From: Phycisphaerae bacterium
GTDB lineage: Bacteria > Planctomycetota > Phycisphaerae > Phycisphaerales > SM1A02
Direction of reading: 5' to 3'
Length of the DNA stretch: 40,312 nt
NCBI GenBank assembly: GCA_002709295.1
Contig: PAQL01000004.1
Location: 4,871-45,182, forward strand
In this document: positions 24,520 to 32,564 of the stretch, in pieces
Layout of the letters: every line of letters starts with the position of its first letter
Position numbering within the stretch: position 1 is the first letter of the stretch
Program-made: the position numbers and the translations under genes
Notes under the pieces: generated by a model
Told to the model about the DNA's origin: nothing
Seen by the model: the letters and a program-made list of their open reading frames with translations, nothing else
The model's database searches: none

Positions 24520-25140
24520 TCAGCGTCGGAACTTCTCAGGCAGTTCGTAGGGCCCGGGCTTCAGCACCCGGGTCCCGCACTGCGGACACTGGTTGCGGGA
24601 GTCGTCGGCCCAGAAGGCCTCCATGGCCTGACGGAAGTGGACGACGATGTCCTTGCAGTCGAACGCCTCGTCGTGAACCATGCTTCCGCAGTCCTCGCAG
24701 TAGAAGATCTGGTGTTCGATCTCCCCTGGGGGCCGTCGTCTTTCCACGACCAGGCCGAGGGTGTCCGCCGGTCGGCAGGGGGCGTGGGGGACGTTGGGGG
24801 GGATGAAGAAGGTCTCGCCCTCCCGGACGCAGTGATCGATGATCCGGCCGTCCTCCCACGTCTTGACCACGATGTCGCCCTTCAGCTGGATGAAGAACTC
24901 CTCGCTGTCGACCTTGTGGAAGTCGTTTCTCGCGTTCGGTCCGCCGATCACCATCGCGAAGAAGTCCCGTCCGCTGTACAGGTACTTGTTCCCCACCGGC
25001 GGCTGGAATTCGTCCTTGTGCTTCTCGGCCCAGGCGAGGAGATCGAGGGGGGAGCTCACCGAGCCATCGGCCTCGAGACCATCCGGCTCGTTCGGGGTGT
25101 CCGGGTTCGTGACGGTGCGGGGGCTGGCGGACTTGGTCAT
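24520..25140 (-). CDS. nbaC: 3-hydroxyanthranilate 3,4-dioxygenase
   Basis: A 206-residue cupin dioxygenase that opens the ring of 3-hydroxyanthranilate to ACMS, which ACMSD (10716-11747) then decarboxylates. The Fe(II) ligands are His75, Glu81 and His119 (RNDFHKVDSEE and PPNVPHAPC). The C-terminal rubredoxin-like metal site of the bacterial enzymes is also present: Cys148/Cys151 (YCEDCG) and Cys185/Cys188 (CPQCG). The N terminus carries about 25 extra polar residues before the conserved PLDLLAWAEKHKDEF. ATG 25140 is preferred over the upstream frame start at 25176. It is convergent with the NRPS, with four bases between stop codons, and divergent from the gene at 25243. It is separated from the other pathway genes by about 11 kb. 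Confidence 0.94.
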   Translation of the reverse strand: MTKSASPRTVTNPDTPNEPDGLEADGSVSSPLDLLAWAEKHKDEFQPPVGNKYLYSGRDFFAMVIGGPNARNDFHKVDSEEFFIQLKGDIVVKTWEDGRIIDHCVREGETFFIPPNVPHAPCRPADTLGLVVERRRPPGEIEHQIFYCEDCGSMVHDEAFDCKDIVVHFRQAMEAFWADDSRNQCPQCGTRVLKPGPYELPEKFRR

Positions 25141-25242
25141 GGCGGATCTCCGATCGCCCCGGTCGGGGCCAGGCATGGCGCACCTCCAGCCTACGTCGTC
25201 CAGCCCCTCGACGACCTCTTCGACATCGCATAACGTCGCGGG

Positions 25243-25743
25243 ATGTCCCGTGAAATCCCTGAATCCAGCGACCTCGGGACGGGATGGACCGCCTGGCCGG
25301 CGATCGAGAGTCCGGGTCGGACGACCGTTCTGGTGCTGGCGATCGTCGTTCTCGCCATGCTCTCCGGAACGCTGGGGGGAGATCTCCTCTGGGGCCTCAC
25401 CGCGGCCGCGCTGCTTTCGATCGGTCTGAACCGCTGGTTCCTGCCCACCACCTACGAGATCGACGATGAACGAATCGTGGCGGGGTATCCGCTTCGCAAG
25501 CGGTCGATCAGATGGGAGAACGCCCGTCGCCTGGTCCTCGATGTGGCGGGAGGCTGGTTGAGCGACGCCCGCAGCGGCCGTCGGGGCCGTCGCGGCATCG
25601 ATCTCTACTGGGGGCCGGACCCCGAGAGATCCCGGAGCCTGGTCGCCCGGTATGCCGAGGATGCGGTCTCCGGCGGCGTGGACATCGAGATCGTCGCCCC
25701 CGACCGGCCGTGCACCGAAGACGGATCGGAGGAGTCGGCATGA
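25243..25743 (+). CDS. Small membrane protein, PH-like C-terminal part, unknown function
   Basis: A 166-residue protein. Two adjacent hydrophobic segments (about residues 27-45 and 48-63) are followed by a soluble region beginning FLPTTYEIDDERIVAGYPLRKRSIRWENARRLV. The pattern of two helices followed by 'Y.i.deri.....l....i.w..i..v' resembles bacterial PH-domain (YdbS/bPH2-like) membrane proteins, but the match is by pattern only. A basic patch SGRRGRRG follows. Its stop overlaps the start of the next gene (ATGA at 25740-25743), so the two are probably translated together. It is divergent from the dioxygenase gene with 102 bp between starts. Confidence 0.65.
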   Translation: MSREIPESSDLGTGWTAWPAIESPGRTTVLVLAIVVLAMLSGTLGGDLLWGLTAAALLSIGLNRWFLPTTYEIDDERIVAGYPLRKRSIRWENARRLVLDVAGGWLSDARSGRRGRRGIDLYWGPDPERSRSLVARYAEDAVSGGVDIEIVAPDRPCTEDGSEESA

Positions 25744-26204
25744 GCGACCGCGGTTTCGTCGACCGGATCAAGCACGCCTTCGGCGTGGAGGATCCCGAGG
25801 ATTTCGCTCCGACCGAGAAGCAGAAGGCCGCGGTCGAGAAGATCTGTCGGGAGATCGTTCGGCGGGGGATGACTCTTCCCGCATCGATGCTGCTGGAGAT
25901 GTCCCGGCCCTTGAACTACATCGGTGCCCAGGCGATGCACTTCTTCACGCCCTTCGCGACGGTGCTCGTGGATGGGCGATCATGGGAGGACTTCGCCTCG
26001 TTCGTGGAGCGTCGTGGATCGGTGGAGTATCTGATCCGGACGATCGAGGATTGCGAGCGGGAGGCGAGGTCGGCGGAGGACGAGGCCGCGGGGGTCGATG
26101 AAGGGGGTTCCGCGGAAGCGGTCGGGGAAGGGGACTCCGAACCGGGGACGGATTCCGGGGCCTCTTCGGACGAGTCGGATGATCCTTCGGGGTCGGATGT
26201 CTGA
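25740..26204 (+). CDS. Conserved-looking hypothetical protein with acidic low-complexity tail
   Basis: A 154-residue soluble protein. Residues 1-105 are a compact, probably helical domain: KHAFGVEDPEDFAPTEKQ, then ICREIVRRGMTLPASMLLEM, RPLNYIGAQAMHFFTPF and FASFVERRGSVEYL. Residues 110-154 are an acidic, Ser/Gly/Asp/Glu-rich tail, probably disordered. I do not recognise a named family. The start is fixed by the ATGA overlap with the preceding membrane-protein gene; the frame stays open far upstream but only as a shadow of that gene. A coupled pair with a membrane protein suggests a joint role, not further defined. Confidence 0.7.
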   Translation: MSDRGFVDRIKHAFGVEDPEDFAPTEKQKAAVEKICREIVRRGMTLPASMLLEMSRPLNYIGAQAMHFFTPFATVLVDGRSWEDFASFVERRGSVEYLIRTIEDCEREARSAEDEAAGVDEGGSAEAVGEGDSEPGTDSGASSDESDDPSGSDV

Positions 26205-26332
26205 TCCGGCCTCCGGACGCACCGCGGACCCCGGATCCGATACCCTTCAGGACGAATCGGGGGGGCCCGGACCAGCTTCAGGGCCCTTTCCGGAAGTGAA
26301 TACACACCCTCACCCCAGAGCCTCCACCGCGC

Positions 26333-28189
26333 ATGTCCGCCCAGGCCCCCAATCCTGACCGAATCAAGGTGATCGTCGCCACCGACTGCGGCTCCACCAC
26401 GACCAAGGCCATCATGATCGAGGAGGTCGACGGGGTCTACCGTCAGACCTTCCGTGGCGAGGCCCCGACCACCGTCGAGGAGCCCTTCGCCGACGTCACG
26501 GTCGGTGTGGTCAACTCCGTGACCGAACTCCAGGAGTTGTCCGGACGACGGTTGATCGCCGACGACGGGACCATCATCAGAAGGTCCTCGCCCGACGATC
26601 CCGAGGGATGCGACGTCTACATCTCGACCAGTTCCGCGGGTGGCGGACTGCAGATGATGGTCGCGGGCGTGGTGCGCGAGATGACCGCGGCGAGTGCGAA
26701 GCGTGCGGCTCTCGGTGCGGGTGCGATCGTGATGGACGTGATCGCCAGCAACGACCGGCGAAGACCCCACGAGCAGATCCAGCGGATCCGGGAGCTGCGT
26801 CCGGACATGGTCCTGCTCTCGGGCGGCACCGACGGGGGCAACACCACCCAGGTCGTCCAGCTCGCCGAACTGGTCGCTCCAGCCAAGCCGCGACCGCGGT
26901 TCGGGTCGGCCTACCAGCTGCCGATCATCTTCGCGGGCAACTCCGACGCTCGAGAGGAGATCGAACGGGTCTTCGGCGCCTCGGGCGACGACACCGGCGG
27001 TTTCGACCTCTCGGTCGTCGAGAATCTCCGGCCCATGCTCGAGAAGGAGAATCTCGGACCGGCCCGGGACCGGATCCACGACGTGTTCCTCGAGCACGTG
27101 ATGGCCCACGCTCCAGGCTACGACAAGCTGATTCAATGGACGAATGCGCCCATCATGCCCACCCCGGGCGCGGTGGGGGACATCCTGCAGACGATCGCGA
27201 AGACCCAGGGGATCAACGCGGTCGGCGTCGACATCGGTGGGGCGACCACCGACGTCTTCAGCGTGTTCGACGGAACGTTCAACAGAACGGTCAGCGCGAA
27301 CCTCGGGATGAGCTACTCCATCTCGAACGTCTGCGCCGAGGCCGGCATGGATTCGGTGCTCCGATGGGTGCACCTGGACATGGACGAGCGGGCGTTGCGC
27401 AACCGGGTCAAGAACAAGATGATCCGACCCACCACCATCCCCCAGAGCGCCGAGGCGCTGGTGTTCGAGCAGGCCGTCGCCCGTGAGGCGCTGCGGCTCG
27501 CGTACCAGCAGCACAAGGAGTTCGCGACCACCCTGAAGGGTGTCCAGCAGCAGCGGACGGTGGGCGACGTCTTCAGCCAGGAGGTCGGCGGCGCCAGCAT
27601 CGTCGACGGCATGAAGCTCGATCTTCTCGTGGCCTCCGGCGGCGTGCTCAGCCATGCTCCTCGCATGCATCAGACGGCGATGATGCTGATCGATGCGTTC
27701 GAACCGGAGGGCTTCACCACCCTCGCGAAGGACTCGATCTTCATGATGCCGCATCTCGGCGTGCTCAGTTCAGTGCACGAGAAGGCGGCGATGGAGGTCT
27801 TCGAACGCGACTGCCTCGTGCTTCTCGGCACCTGCATCGCGGCCAAGGGCGAGGGCCGGCCCGGGAAGCCGAGCTTCCGCTACACGATCTCCGGTGGCGT
27901 CACCGCCTCCGGAGAGATGAACTGGGGCGAGGTCGACATGATCGAACTCGGGATCGGCGAGACCGCCGAGGTCGAGGTCGTTCCGGTCCGGGGCGTCGAT
28001 ATGGGCGCTGGACCGGGCAGGAGCGTGACCCGCACCGTCAAGGGCGGCACCGTGGGAATCATCCTCGACGCTCGCGGAAGACCGCTGACGCTTCCGGAGG
28101 AGGACGAGGCTCGTCGCGAGGCGGTCCGGCGCACGATCGACGCGATCCGGCTCTACCCCGAAGAGGAGGCTGCGCCGCAGGGCGCCTGA
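26333..28189 (+). CDS. GlmL/MutL-like ASKHA-fold ATPase
   Basis: A 618-residue protein of the glutamate mutase accessory family (GlmL/MutL, ASKHA actin-like ATPase fold). The nucleotide-binding motifs are all visible: phosphate-1 loop DCGSTTTKA (18-26), phosphate-2 loop VDIGGATTDVFS (299-310), and adenosine motif LVASGGVLSHAPR (432-444). GlmL is thought to act as chaperone or reactivase for adenosylcobalamin-dependent glutamate mutase, but no mutase subunits or other B12 enzyme genes are in the window. Instead it is the first of six closely packed plus-strand genes, five of unknown function. Four bases separate its stop from the next start. The ATG at 26333 gives a normal N terminus. Family call firm; the mutase role here is doubtful. 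Confidence 0.85.
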   Translation: MSAQAPNPDRIKVIVATDCGSTTTKAIMIEEVDGVYRQTFRGEAPTTVEEPFADVTVGVVNSVTELQELSGRRLIADDGTIIRRSSPDDPEGCDVYISTSSAGGGLQMMVAGVVREMTAASAKRAALGAGAIVMDVIASNDRRRPHEQIQRIRELRPDMVLLSGGTDGGNTTQVVQLAELVAPAKPRPRFGSAYQLPIIFAGNSDAREEIERVFGASGDDTGGFDLSVVENLRPMLEKENLGPARDRIHDVFLEHVMAHAPGYDKLIQWTNAPIMPTPGAVGDILQTIAKTQGINAVGVDIGGATTDVFSVFDGTFNRTVSANLGMSYSISNVCAEAGMDSVLRWVHLDMDERALRNRVKNKMIRPTTIPQSAEALVFEQAVAREALRLAYQQHKEFATTLKGVQQQRTVGDVFSQEVGGASIVDGMKLDLLVASGGVLSHAPRMHQTAMMLIDAFEPEGFTTLAKDSIFMMPHLGVLSSVHEKAAMEVFERDCLVLLGTCIAAKGEGRPGKPSFRYTISGGVTASGEMNWGEVDMIELGIGETAEVEVVPVRGVDMGAGPGRSVTRTVKGGTVGIILDARGRPLTLPEEDEARREAVRRTIDAIRLYPEEEAAPQGA

Positions 28190-28193
28190 TCCG

Positions 28194-29327
28194 ATGGCCA
28201 AGGCTTACACCCCAGGACTCAAGGTCTCCGCTCGGACGACGCATCGCTCTCGTCGGCTTCTGCCCATTCCGGGAGAGGTCAGGATCGCTTCGGGAGACCG
28301 GGTGTCCGCCTCCGACGTGATCGCCGAGACGTTCATGGAGGGCGACGTCACTCCGATGAACATCGCGAATCGACTGGGCTGTTCACCCGCCGACGTGCCG
28401 GAACTCATGATCCGACCCGAGGGATCCGAGGTGAAGAAGGGCGAGCCGATCGCCCGGTCGAAGGGGATCTTCGGGATGTTCAAGTCCGAAGTTCCGGCGG
28501 AAGCGGACGGCACGATCGAGTCGGTCTCCTCCACCACCGGTCAGTTGATGATCAGGGGTGCGGCGATCCCGGTGCAGGTGAAGGCCTATCTGAGCGGCAC
28601 GGTCGTGGAGGTCCTTCCGAACGAGGGCTGCATCATCGAGAACGACGTTCTGATGGTGCAGGGGATCTTCGGCATCGGCGGTGAGACCGAAGGCGCGATC
28701 CATGTCGCCTGCAAGGATCACGAGCAGACTCTGACCCCCGACCTGGTCACCGCGGACATGAAGGATGCGGTGATCCTCGGCGGCGCTCGCATGACCGTCG
28801 ACGCCCTGCGCAAGGCGATCGAGGTCGGGGCCGCCGCGGTCGTCTCCGGCGGGATCGACGATCAGGACCTGAAGGACCTGCTCGGACGCGACCTCGGCGT
28901 CGCGATCACCGGCAGCGAGAAGATCGGCATCACCGTGATCGTCACCGAGGGCTTCGGGGACATCGCGATGGCGGCCAGGACCTGGCATCTTCTGGCCGAC
29001 AAGGCGGGCCGCCCGGCCAGCGTGAACGGAGCGACCCAGATTCGCGCCGGCGTCATGCGACCTGAGATCCTCGTCCCGCTCGAGGCGGGAGAGAACGAGG
29101 AGGAGGTCGATCCCTCGCTCGCCCACGAGGTCGGGGTGCTGGAGATCGGAACCACGGTTCGCGTCATTCGCGACCCCTACTTCGGGTTGCTGGGCGAGGT
29201 GTCCGCGCTGCCCGCGGAGCCGGCGGTGCTCGGCTCGGGCTCGAAGGCCCGGGTCCTCGAGGTCCGCTTCCCGGATGGTGGTACGGCGGTCGTACCCCGA
29301 GCCAATGTCGAATTGATCGAGGCCTGA
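28194..29327 (+). CDS. Cassette protein 2: barrel-sandwich/KOW-like soluble protein, unknown function
   Basis: A 377-residue soluble protein with no signal peptide or membrane segment. The N-terminal half has repeated short beta motifs (GEVRIASGDRVSASDVIAE, then EVKKGEPIARSKG, EADGTIESVSSTTGQLMIRG and VKAYLSGTVVEVLPNEG). These look like the barrel-sandwich-hybrid folds of biotinyl/lipoyl-like domains and RNA polymerase flaps. The middle (AVILGGARMTVDALRKAIEVGAAAVVSGG and after) is alpha/beta. The C terminus reads GTTVRVIRDPYFGLLGEVSALP...VPRANVELIE, which is KOW-like (V.vi..p..G..G.v). I do not recognise the whole protein. It lies 4 bp after the GlmL-like gene and 2 bp before the next gene, so all three are surely co-expressed. 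Confidence 0.75.
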   Translation: MAKAYTPGLKVSARTTHRSRRLLPIPGEVRIASGDRVSASDVIAETFMEGDVTPMNIANRLGCSPADVPELMIRPEGSEVKKGEPIARSKGIFGMFKSEVPAEADGTIESVSSTTGQLMIRGAAIPVQVKAYLSGTVVEVLPNEGCIIENDVLMVQGIFGIGGETEGAIHVACKDHEQTLTPDLVTADMKDAVILGGARMTVDALRKAIEVGAAAVVSGGIDDQDLKDLLGRDLGVAITGSEKIGITVIVTEGFGDIAMAARTWHLLADKAGRPASVNGATQIRAGVMRPEILVPLEAGENEEEVDPSLAHEVGVLEIGTTVRVIRDPYFGLLGEVSALPAEPAVLGSGSKARVLEVRFPDGGTAVVPRANVELIEA

Positions 29328-29329
29328 GC

Positions 29330-30772
29330 ATGTCGAGAGACTTCAAGGATCCGATTCGATCGAGACTTCGTCCCGGCCTTCTGGCCGCGTTCGCGGTTCT
29401 CGTCGGGGGCATGGCGGCGGTCGCCGCTCCGCCTCCGCCCACCGATGTCGAGGCCACCGACCGGCCATGGGACGGAGGCGGCGTGGTCGAGGTCACCTGG
29501 TCTGCGCCCGACGTCGAAGGCCTCGAGGGTTTCCAGGTCTGGCGGGCCATGACCGCCGGAGAGACTCTCGCCGCTCGATCCAAGGCCAGGCTCGACGCCC
29601 TCGCCGAGTTGAAGCAGACCGCCTACGACAACGAGTATCGACGCCTCGTCGATGTCGAGGGCGTGGCACCCGAGGATGCCCGGATGGCGGCGGACAAGGT
29701 CGCCAACCTCGCCCTCGGCCAGGCATCCCTCCAGAAGGACTTCGGAGCTCCGGCCACCGCCACCGACGACGGATCCTCGCTGATCCTGATCGACACCGTC
29801 GGGCCCGAAACGACCTCGAAGATGGTGCCCAAGCTGCTCTCCGCCGACAAGGACGGGAATCCGGTGGAGTACGCCTTCGTGGTCCGCACCATCGCCAAGG
29901 ATGCCGGCGGAGACATCGAATACAGCGGCTACTCGACTCCGAGCGAGGTCGTGGTGGCGAAGGCCCAGTTCCTCAACCTGACCCGGGCCCCGCTTCTGAT
30001 CATCCTCCTCATGCTGTGCGGTGCGGTCCTCTACTTCATCCTGAAGGCCCGCCGGGGCGTGGCGCTCAAGATCCGGACGATCGCCGGACTCGCCGCCGTC
30101 GACGAGGCGGTCGGCCGGGCCACCGAGATGGGCCGTCCGATGCTCTACATCAACGGCATCCAGGACATGGACGAGATCCAGACCGTCGCGGGCATCACGG
30201 TGCTCGGTCGCGTGGCCAAGACCGCGGCGGAGTACGACGCACCCATCGAGGTGCCGACCAGCCGCTCGCTGGTCATGAGCGCCGCCCGGGAGACCGTCGA
30301 GGCCTCGTACCTGACGGCCGGCCGGAGCGACGCCTTCAATCCCGACCTCATCTACTACGTCACCGACGAGCAGTTCGGGTTCACCGCCTACGTCTCGGGA
30401 CTCATCGTCCGGGATCGTCCCGCGGCCTGCTTCTACATGGGGTCGTTCTTCGCGGAGAGCCTGATCCTCGCGGAGACGGGCAACTCGGTGGGTGCCATCC
30501 AGATCGCCGGCACCGCGAACCCCAGTCAGCTTCCGTTCTTCGTCGCGGCCTGCGACTACACGCTGATCGGCGAGGAGTTCTTCGCGGCGAGCGCCTACCT
30601 GTCCGGACAGCCCGAGCAGCTCGGAAGTCTGAAGGGACAGGACATGGGCAAGGTCCTGGTCGGCGTCGTGCTGCTGGTGACGGTGACGGTGGCGACGATC
30701 GGCGCCGTCACGGGGAGCGAATCGCTGATGGATGCGGTCGCCTGGTTCAAGTCCACGGTCCTGTCCGGTTGA
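29330..30772 (+). CDS. Cassette protein 3: DUF6754-like membrane protein with fibronectin-III-like domain
   Basis: A 480-residue membrane protein. Residues 14-33 are an N-terminal signal or anchor (RPGLLAAFAVLVGGMAAVAA). Residues about 34-110 open like a fibronectin type III domain (PPPPTDVEATDRPWDGGGVVEVTWSAP...GFQVWR), interrupted by a charged helical insert, with the closing FnIII strands near residues 180-215. A transmembrane helix lies at about 222-243 (PLLIILLMLCGAVLYFIL). A conserved-looking cytoplasmic domain follows (245-435: GRPMLYINGIQDMDE, SRSLVMSAARETVEASY, YYVTDEQFGFTAYVSG, CFYMGSFFAESLILAETG). A C-terminal helix (443-463) ends the protein. The cytoplasmic part is what I associate with DUF6754, with moderate certainty. 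The function is unknown. It probably carries the ligand- or partner-facing domain of the cassette. Confidence 0.75.
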   Translation: MSRDFKDPIRSRLRPGLLAAFAVLVGGMAAVAAPPPPTDVEATDRPWDGGGVVEVTWSAPDVEGLEGFQVWRAMTAGETLAARSKARLDALAELKQTAYDNEYRRLVDVEGVAPEDARMAADKVANLALGQASLQKDFGAPATATDDGSSLILIDTVGPETTSKMVPKLLSADKDGNPVEYAFVVRTIAKDAGGDIEYSGYSTPSEVVVAKAQFLNLTRAPLLIILLMLCGAVLYFILKARRGVALKIRTIAGLAAVDEAVGRATEMGRPMLYINGIQDMDEIQTVAGITVLGRVAKTAAEYDAPIEVPTSRSLVMSAARETVEASYLTAGRSDAFNPDLIYYVTDEQFGFTAYVSGLIVRDRPAACFYMGSFFAESLILAETGNSVGAIQIAGTANPSQLPFFVAACDYTLIGEEFFAASAYLSGQPEQLGSLKGQDMGKVLVGVVLLVTVTVATIGAVTGSESLMDAVAWFKSTVLSG

Positions 30773-30776
30773 GGAG
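30771..30776 (+). promoter_or_regulatory. Shine-Dalgarno that decides the start of the next gene
   Basis: GAGGAG overlaps the stop codon of the preceding gene and lies nine bases before GTG 30786. It supports that GTG over an in-frame upstream start at 30732. Confidence 0.6.
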
Positions 30777-30785
30777 CTTCGAATC

Positions 30786-31487
30786 GTGAAACGAACCGTG
30801 CCACTCATCATCACTGCAACGGTCGGCCTGCTGCTGATCGTCGCGAACTTCGTGCCCGCCCTCTCCGAACTGAGCGAGGATGGAACGACCTTCTTCTCGA
30901 TCATCGCGGCGATCGCCTTCGTGCTCGGCGGCGGAAGCCTTCTCAAGGTCCACTTGAAGAAGCTTTCGGATCGGGATCGGGGATGGGCCTATTCTCTGAT
31001 CGTGCTGGGGTCCTTCTTCGTGACCCTGGTCGTCGGTCTCTTCAAGATCGGCGCCCCTCCGAACCCCGCCTACCCGGACAAGCCCTGGGCCGGCGGCTAC
31101 AACGAACCGGGCACGTTCTTCAACTGGATCTACGAGTACCTCTTCTACCCGCTCACCGCCACGATGTTCGCGATGCTCGCCTTCTACATCGCCTCCGCGG
31201 CGTTCCGGGCGTTCCGGGCGAAGAACTTCGAGGCGATCCTTCTGCTGGGCACCGCGTTCATCATCCTGCTCGGTCAGACCGCGGCGGGACCGGCGCTCAC
31301 CAACTGGATCCCGCCCGACGGACCGTTCGCGGGTCTTCGACTCGAGGAGTTGAGCGCCTACGTGATGGACGTCTTCAACACCGCCGGCTCACGAGCCATC
31401 GTGATCGGCATCGCCCTCGGCATCGCCAGCACCTCGCTGAAGATCCTGATGGGTCTCGACCGCTCCTACCTCGGCGGAGGGAACTGA
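30786..31487 (+). CDS. Cassette protein 4: six-helix membrane protein, unknown function
   Basis: A 233-residue polytopic membrane protein with hydrophobic segments near residues 5-24, 35-54, 67-88, 112-143, 149-166 and 203-221. A periplasmic-type loop (about 90-108) holds PPNPAYPDKPWAGGYNEPG, rich in Pro, Gly and aromatic residues. A second conserved-looking loop is ALTNWIPPDGP. The start is the GTG at 30786, supported by GAGGAG upstream; the only other in-frame starts would overlap the preceding gene. No transporter family motif is recognisable. It stands 13 bp after gene 3 and 3 bp before gene 5 of the cassette. Confidence 0.72.
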   Translation: MKRTVPLIITATVGLLLIVANFVPALSELSEDGTTFFSIIAAIAFVLGGGSLLKVHLKKLSDRDRGWAYSLIVLGSFFVTLVVGLFKIGAPPNPAYPDKPWAGGYNEPGTFFNWIYEYLFYPLTATMFAMLAFYIASAAFRAFRAKNFEAILLLGTAFIILLGQTAAGPALTNWIPPDGPFAGLRLEELSAYVMDVFNTAGSRAIVIGIALGIASTSLKILMGLDRSYLGGGN

Positions 31488-31490
31488 TCC

Positions 31491-32564
31491 ATGGGATTCT
31501 TCGAACGAATCGGGAACCTTGATCGTCGCTGGATCTTCCTGCTCATGGGACTTGCGGTGGCGATTCCGATCATCATCATCGACGTCACGGGCTTCATTCC
31601 GCCCGAGCTTCCGATGCCGAAGGCCAAGTCCACGTTCCAGACCCTCGACGATCTCCCCGCGGGATCGAAGGTCCTTCTCTCGTGGGACTTCGATCCCGCG
31701 ACCGAGGGCGAGCTGGGGCCGATGGCCAACACGTTCATCCGTCAATGTGCCCAGAAGGGGCACAAGATGTACTTCATGGCCCTGGTTCCGGTGGGAGCCC
31801 AGATGATCCGTTCGACGACCTCGGACGTCATCGGCACCTACTACCCCGATCTGGTCTACGGGGAGGACTGGGTCGACCTGGGGTACAAGGCGGGCAACGA
31901 GGCGGTCGTCAAGACGCTCGTGACCGACTTCAACCAGATGTTCCCGAGCGACGCCCGTGGCGAGCCGCTGTCCACGATCCCCATGATGAGCGGGATCAAG
32001 GATCTCACCGCCTTCGATGCGATCGTCAGCGTGACCGCGGGATATCCCGGCTGCAAGGAGTGGGTGCTCTTCGCCTCCACGCCCCTGAAGATCCCCACGG
32101 TCGTGGGCTGCACCGGTGTCATCGCTCCCCAGATGTACCCGTACTACCCGCAGCAGATCCAGGGACTTCTGCAGGCCATCAAGGGTGCCGCGGAGTACGA
32201 GCTGCTGGTGAACGACTGGGTGAGGCGGGATCAGTTCCGAAACACCCTGCTCGCCATGGGTGTCGAAGTGTCCGGTGAGGACTCGATGGGTGATCTTCCC
32301 TCGACCTCCGAGGAGCTCGATGCCTGGGCGGGTGACCACGTCGGAAAGGGACTCACCGAGGCCCAGGCCACGGAGGTCCGAGGATTCGCCTCCGAGAAGA
32401 AGGCGGAGCTCGTCGCCCCGGTGGATGCGCCCGAACCGGGTCTCTTCCTCGAGGCCCAGAAGCGGATGGGTCCCCAGCTCAGCGCCCACATCCTCATGCT
32501 GGTTCTGATCGTGCTGGGCAACCTCACGTACTTCGTCACTCGCAGACGGGGAGGTGGACGATGA
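31491..32564 (+). CDS. Cassette protein 5: membrane-anchored extracytoplasmic protein, unknown function
   Basis: A 357-residue protein. One N-terminal membrane anchor (about 13-34, RRWIFLLMGLAVAIPIIIID) is followed by an alpha/beta domain of about 290 residues and one C-terminal helix (about 331-350). The soluble part starts KSTFQTLDDLPAGSKVLLSWDFDPATEGELGPM, which recalls the Rossmann-like 'vlvs.d..p....el' beginnings of GldG/DUF4350-type extracytoplasmic domains. It continues with KMYFMALVPVGAQM and VVGCTGVIAPQMYPYYPQ. With helices at both ends the domain would lie outside the inner membrane if the first helix is a signal anchor. No enzyme motif is recognised. Its stop overlaps the next start (ATGA at 32561-32564). 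Confidence 0.72.
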   Translation: MGFFERIGNLDRRWIFLLMGLAVAIPIIIIDVTGFIPPELPMPKAKSTFQTLDDLPAGSKVLLSWDFDPATEGELGPMANTFIRQCAQKGHKMYFMALVPVGAQMIRSTTSDVIGTYYPDLVYGEDWVDLGYKAGNEAVVKTLVTDFNQMFPSDARGEPLSTIPMMSGIKDLTAFDAIVSVTAGYPGCKEWVLFASTPLKIPTVVGCTGVIAPQMYPYYPQQIQGLLQAIKGAAEYELLVNDWVRRDQFRNTLLAMGVEVSGEDSMGDLPSTSEELDAWAGDHVGKGLTEAQATEVRGFASEKKAELVAPVDAPEPGLFLEAQKRMGPQLSAHILMLVLIVLGNLTYFVTRRRGGGR

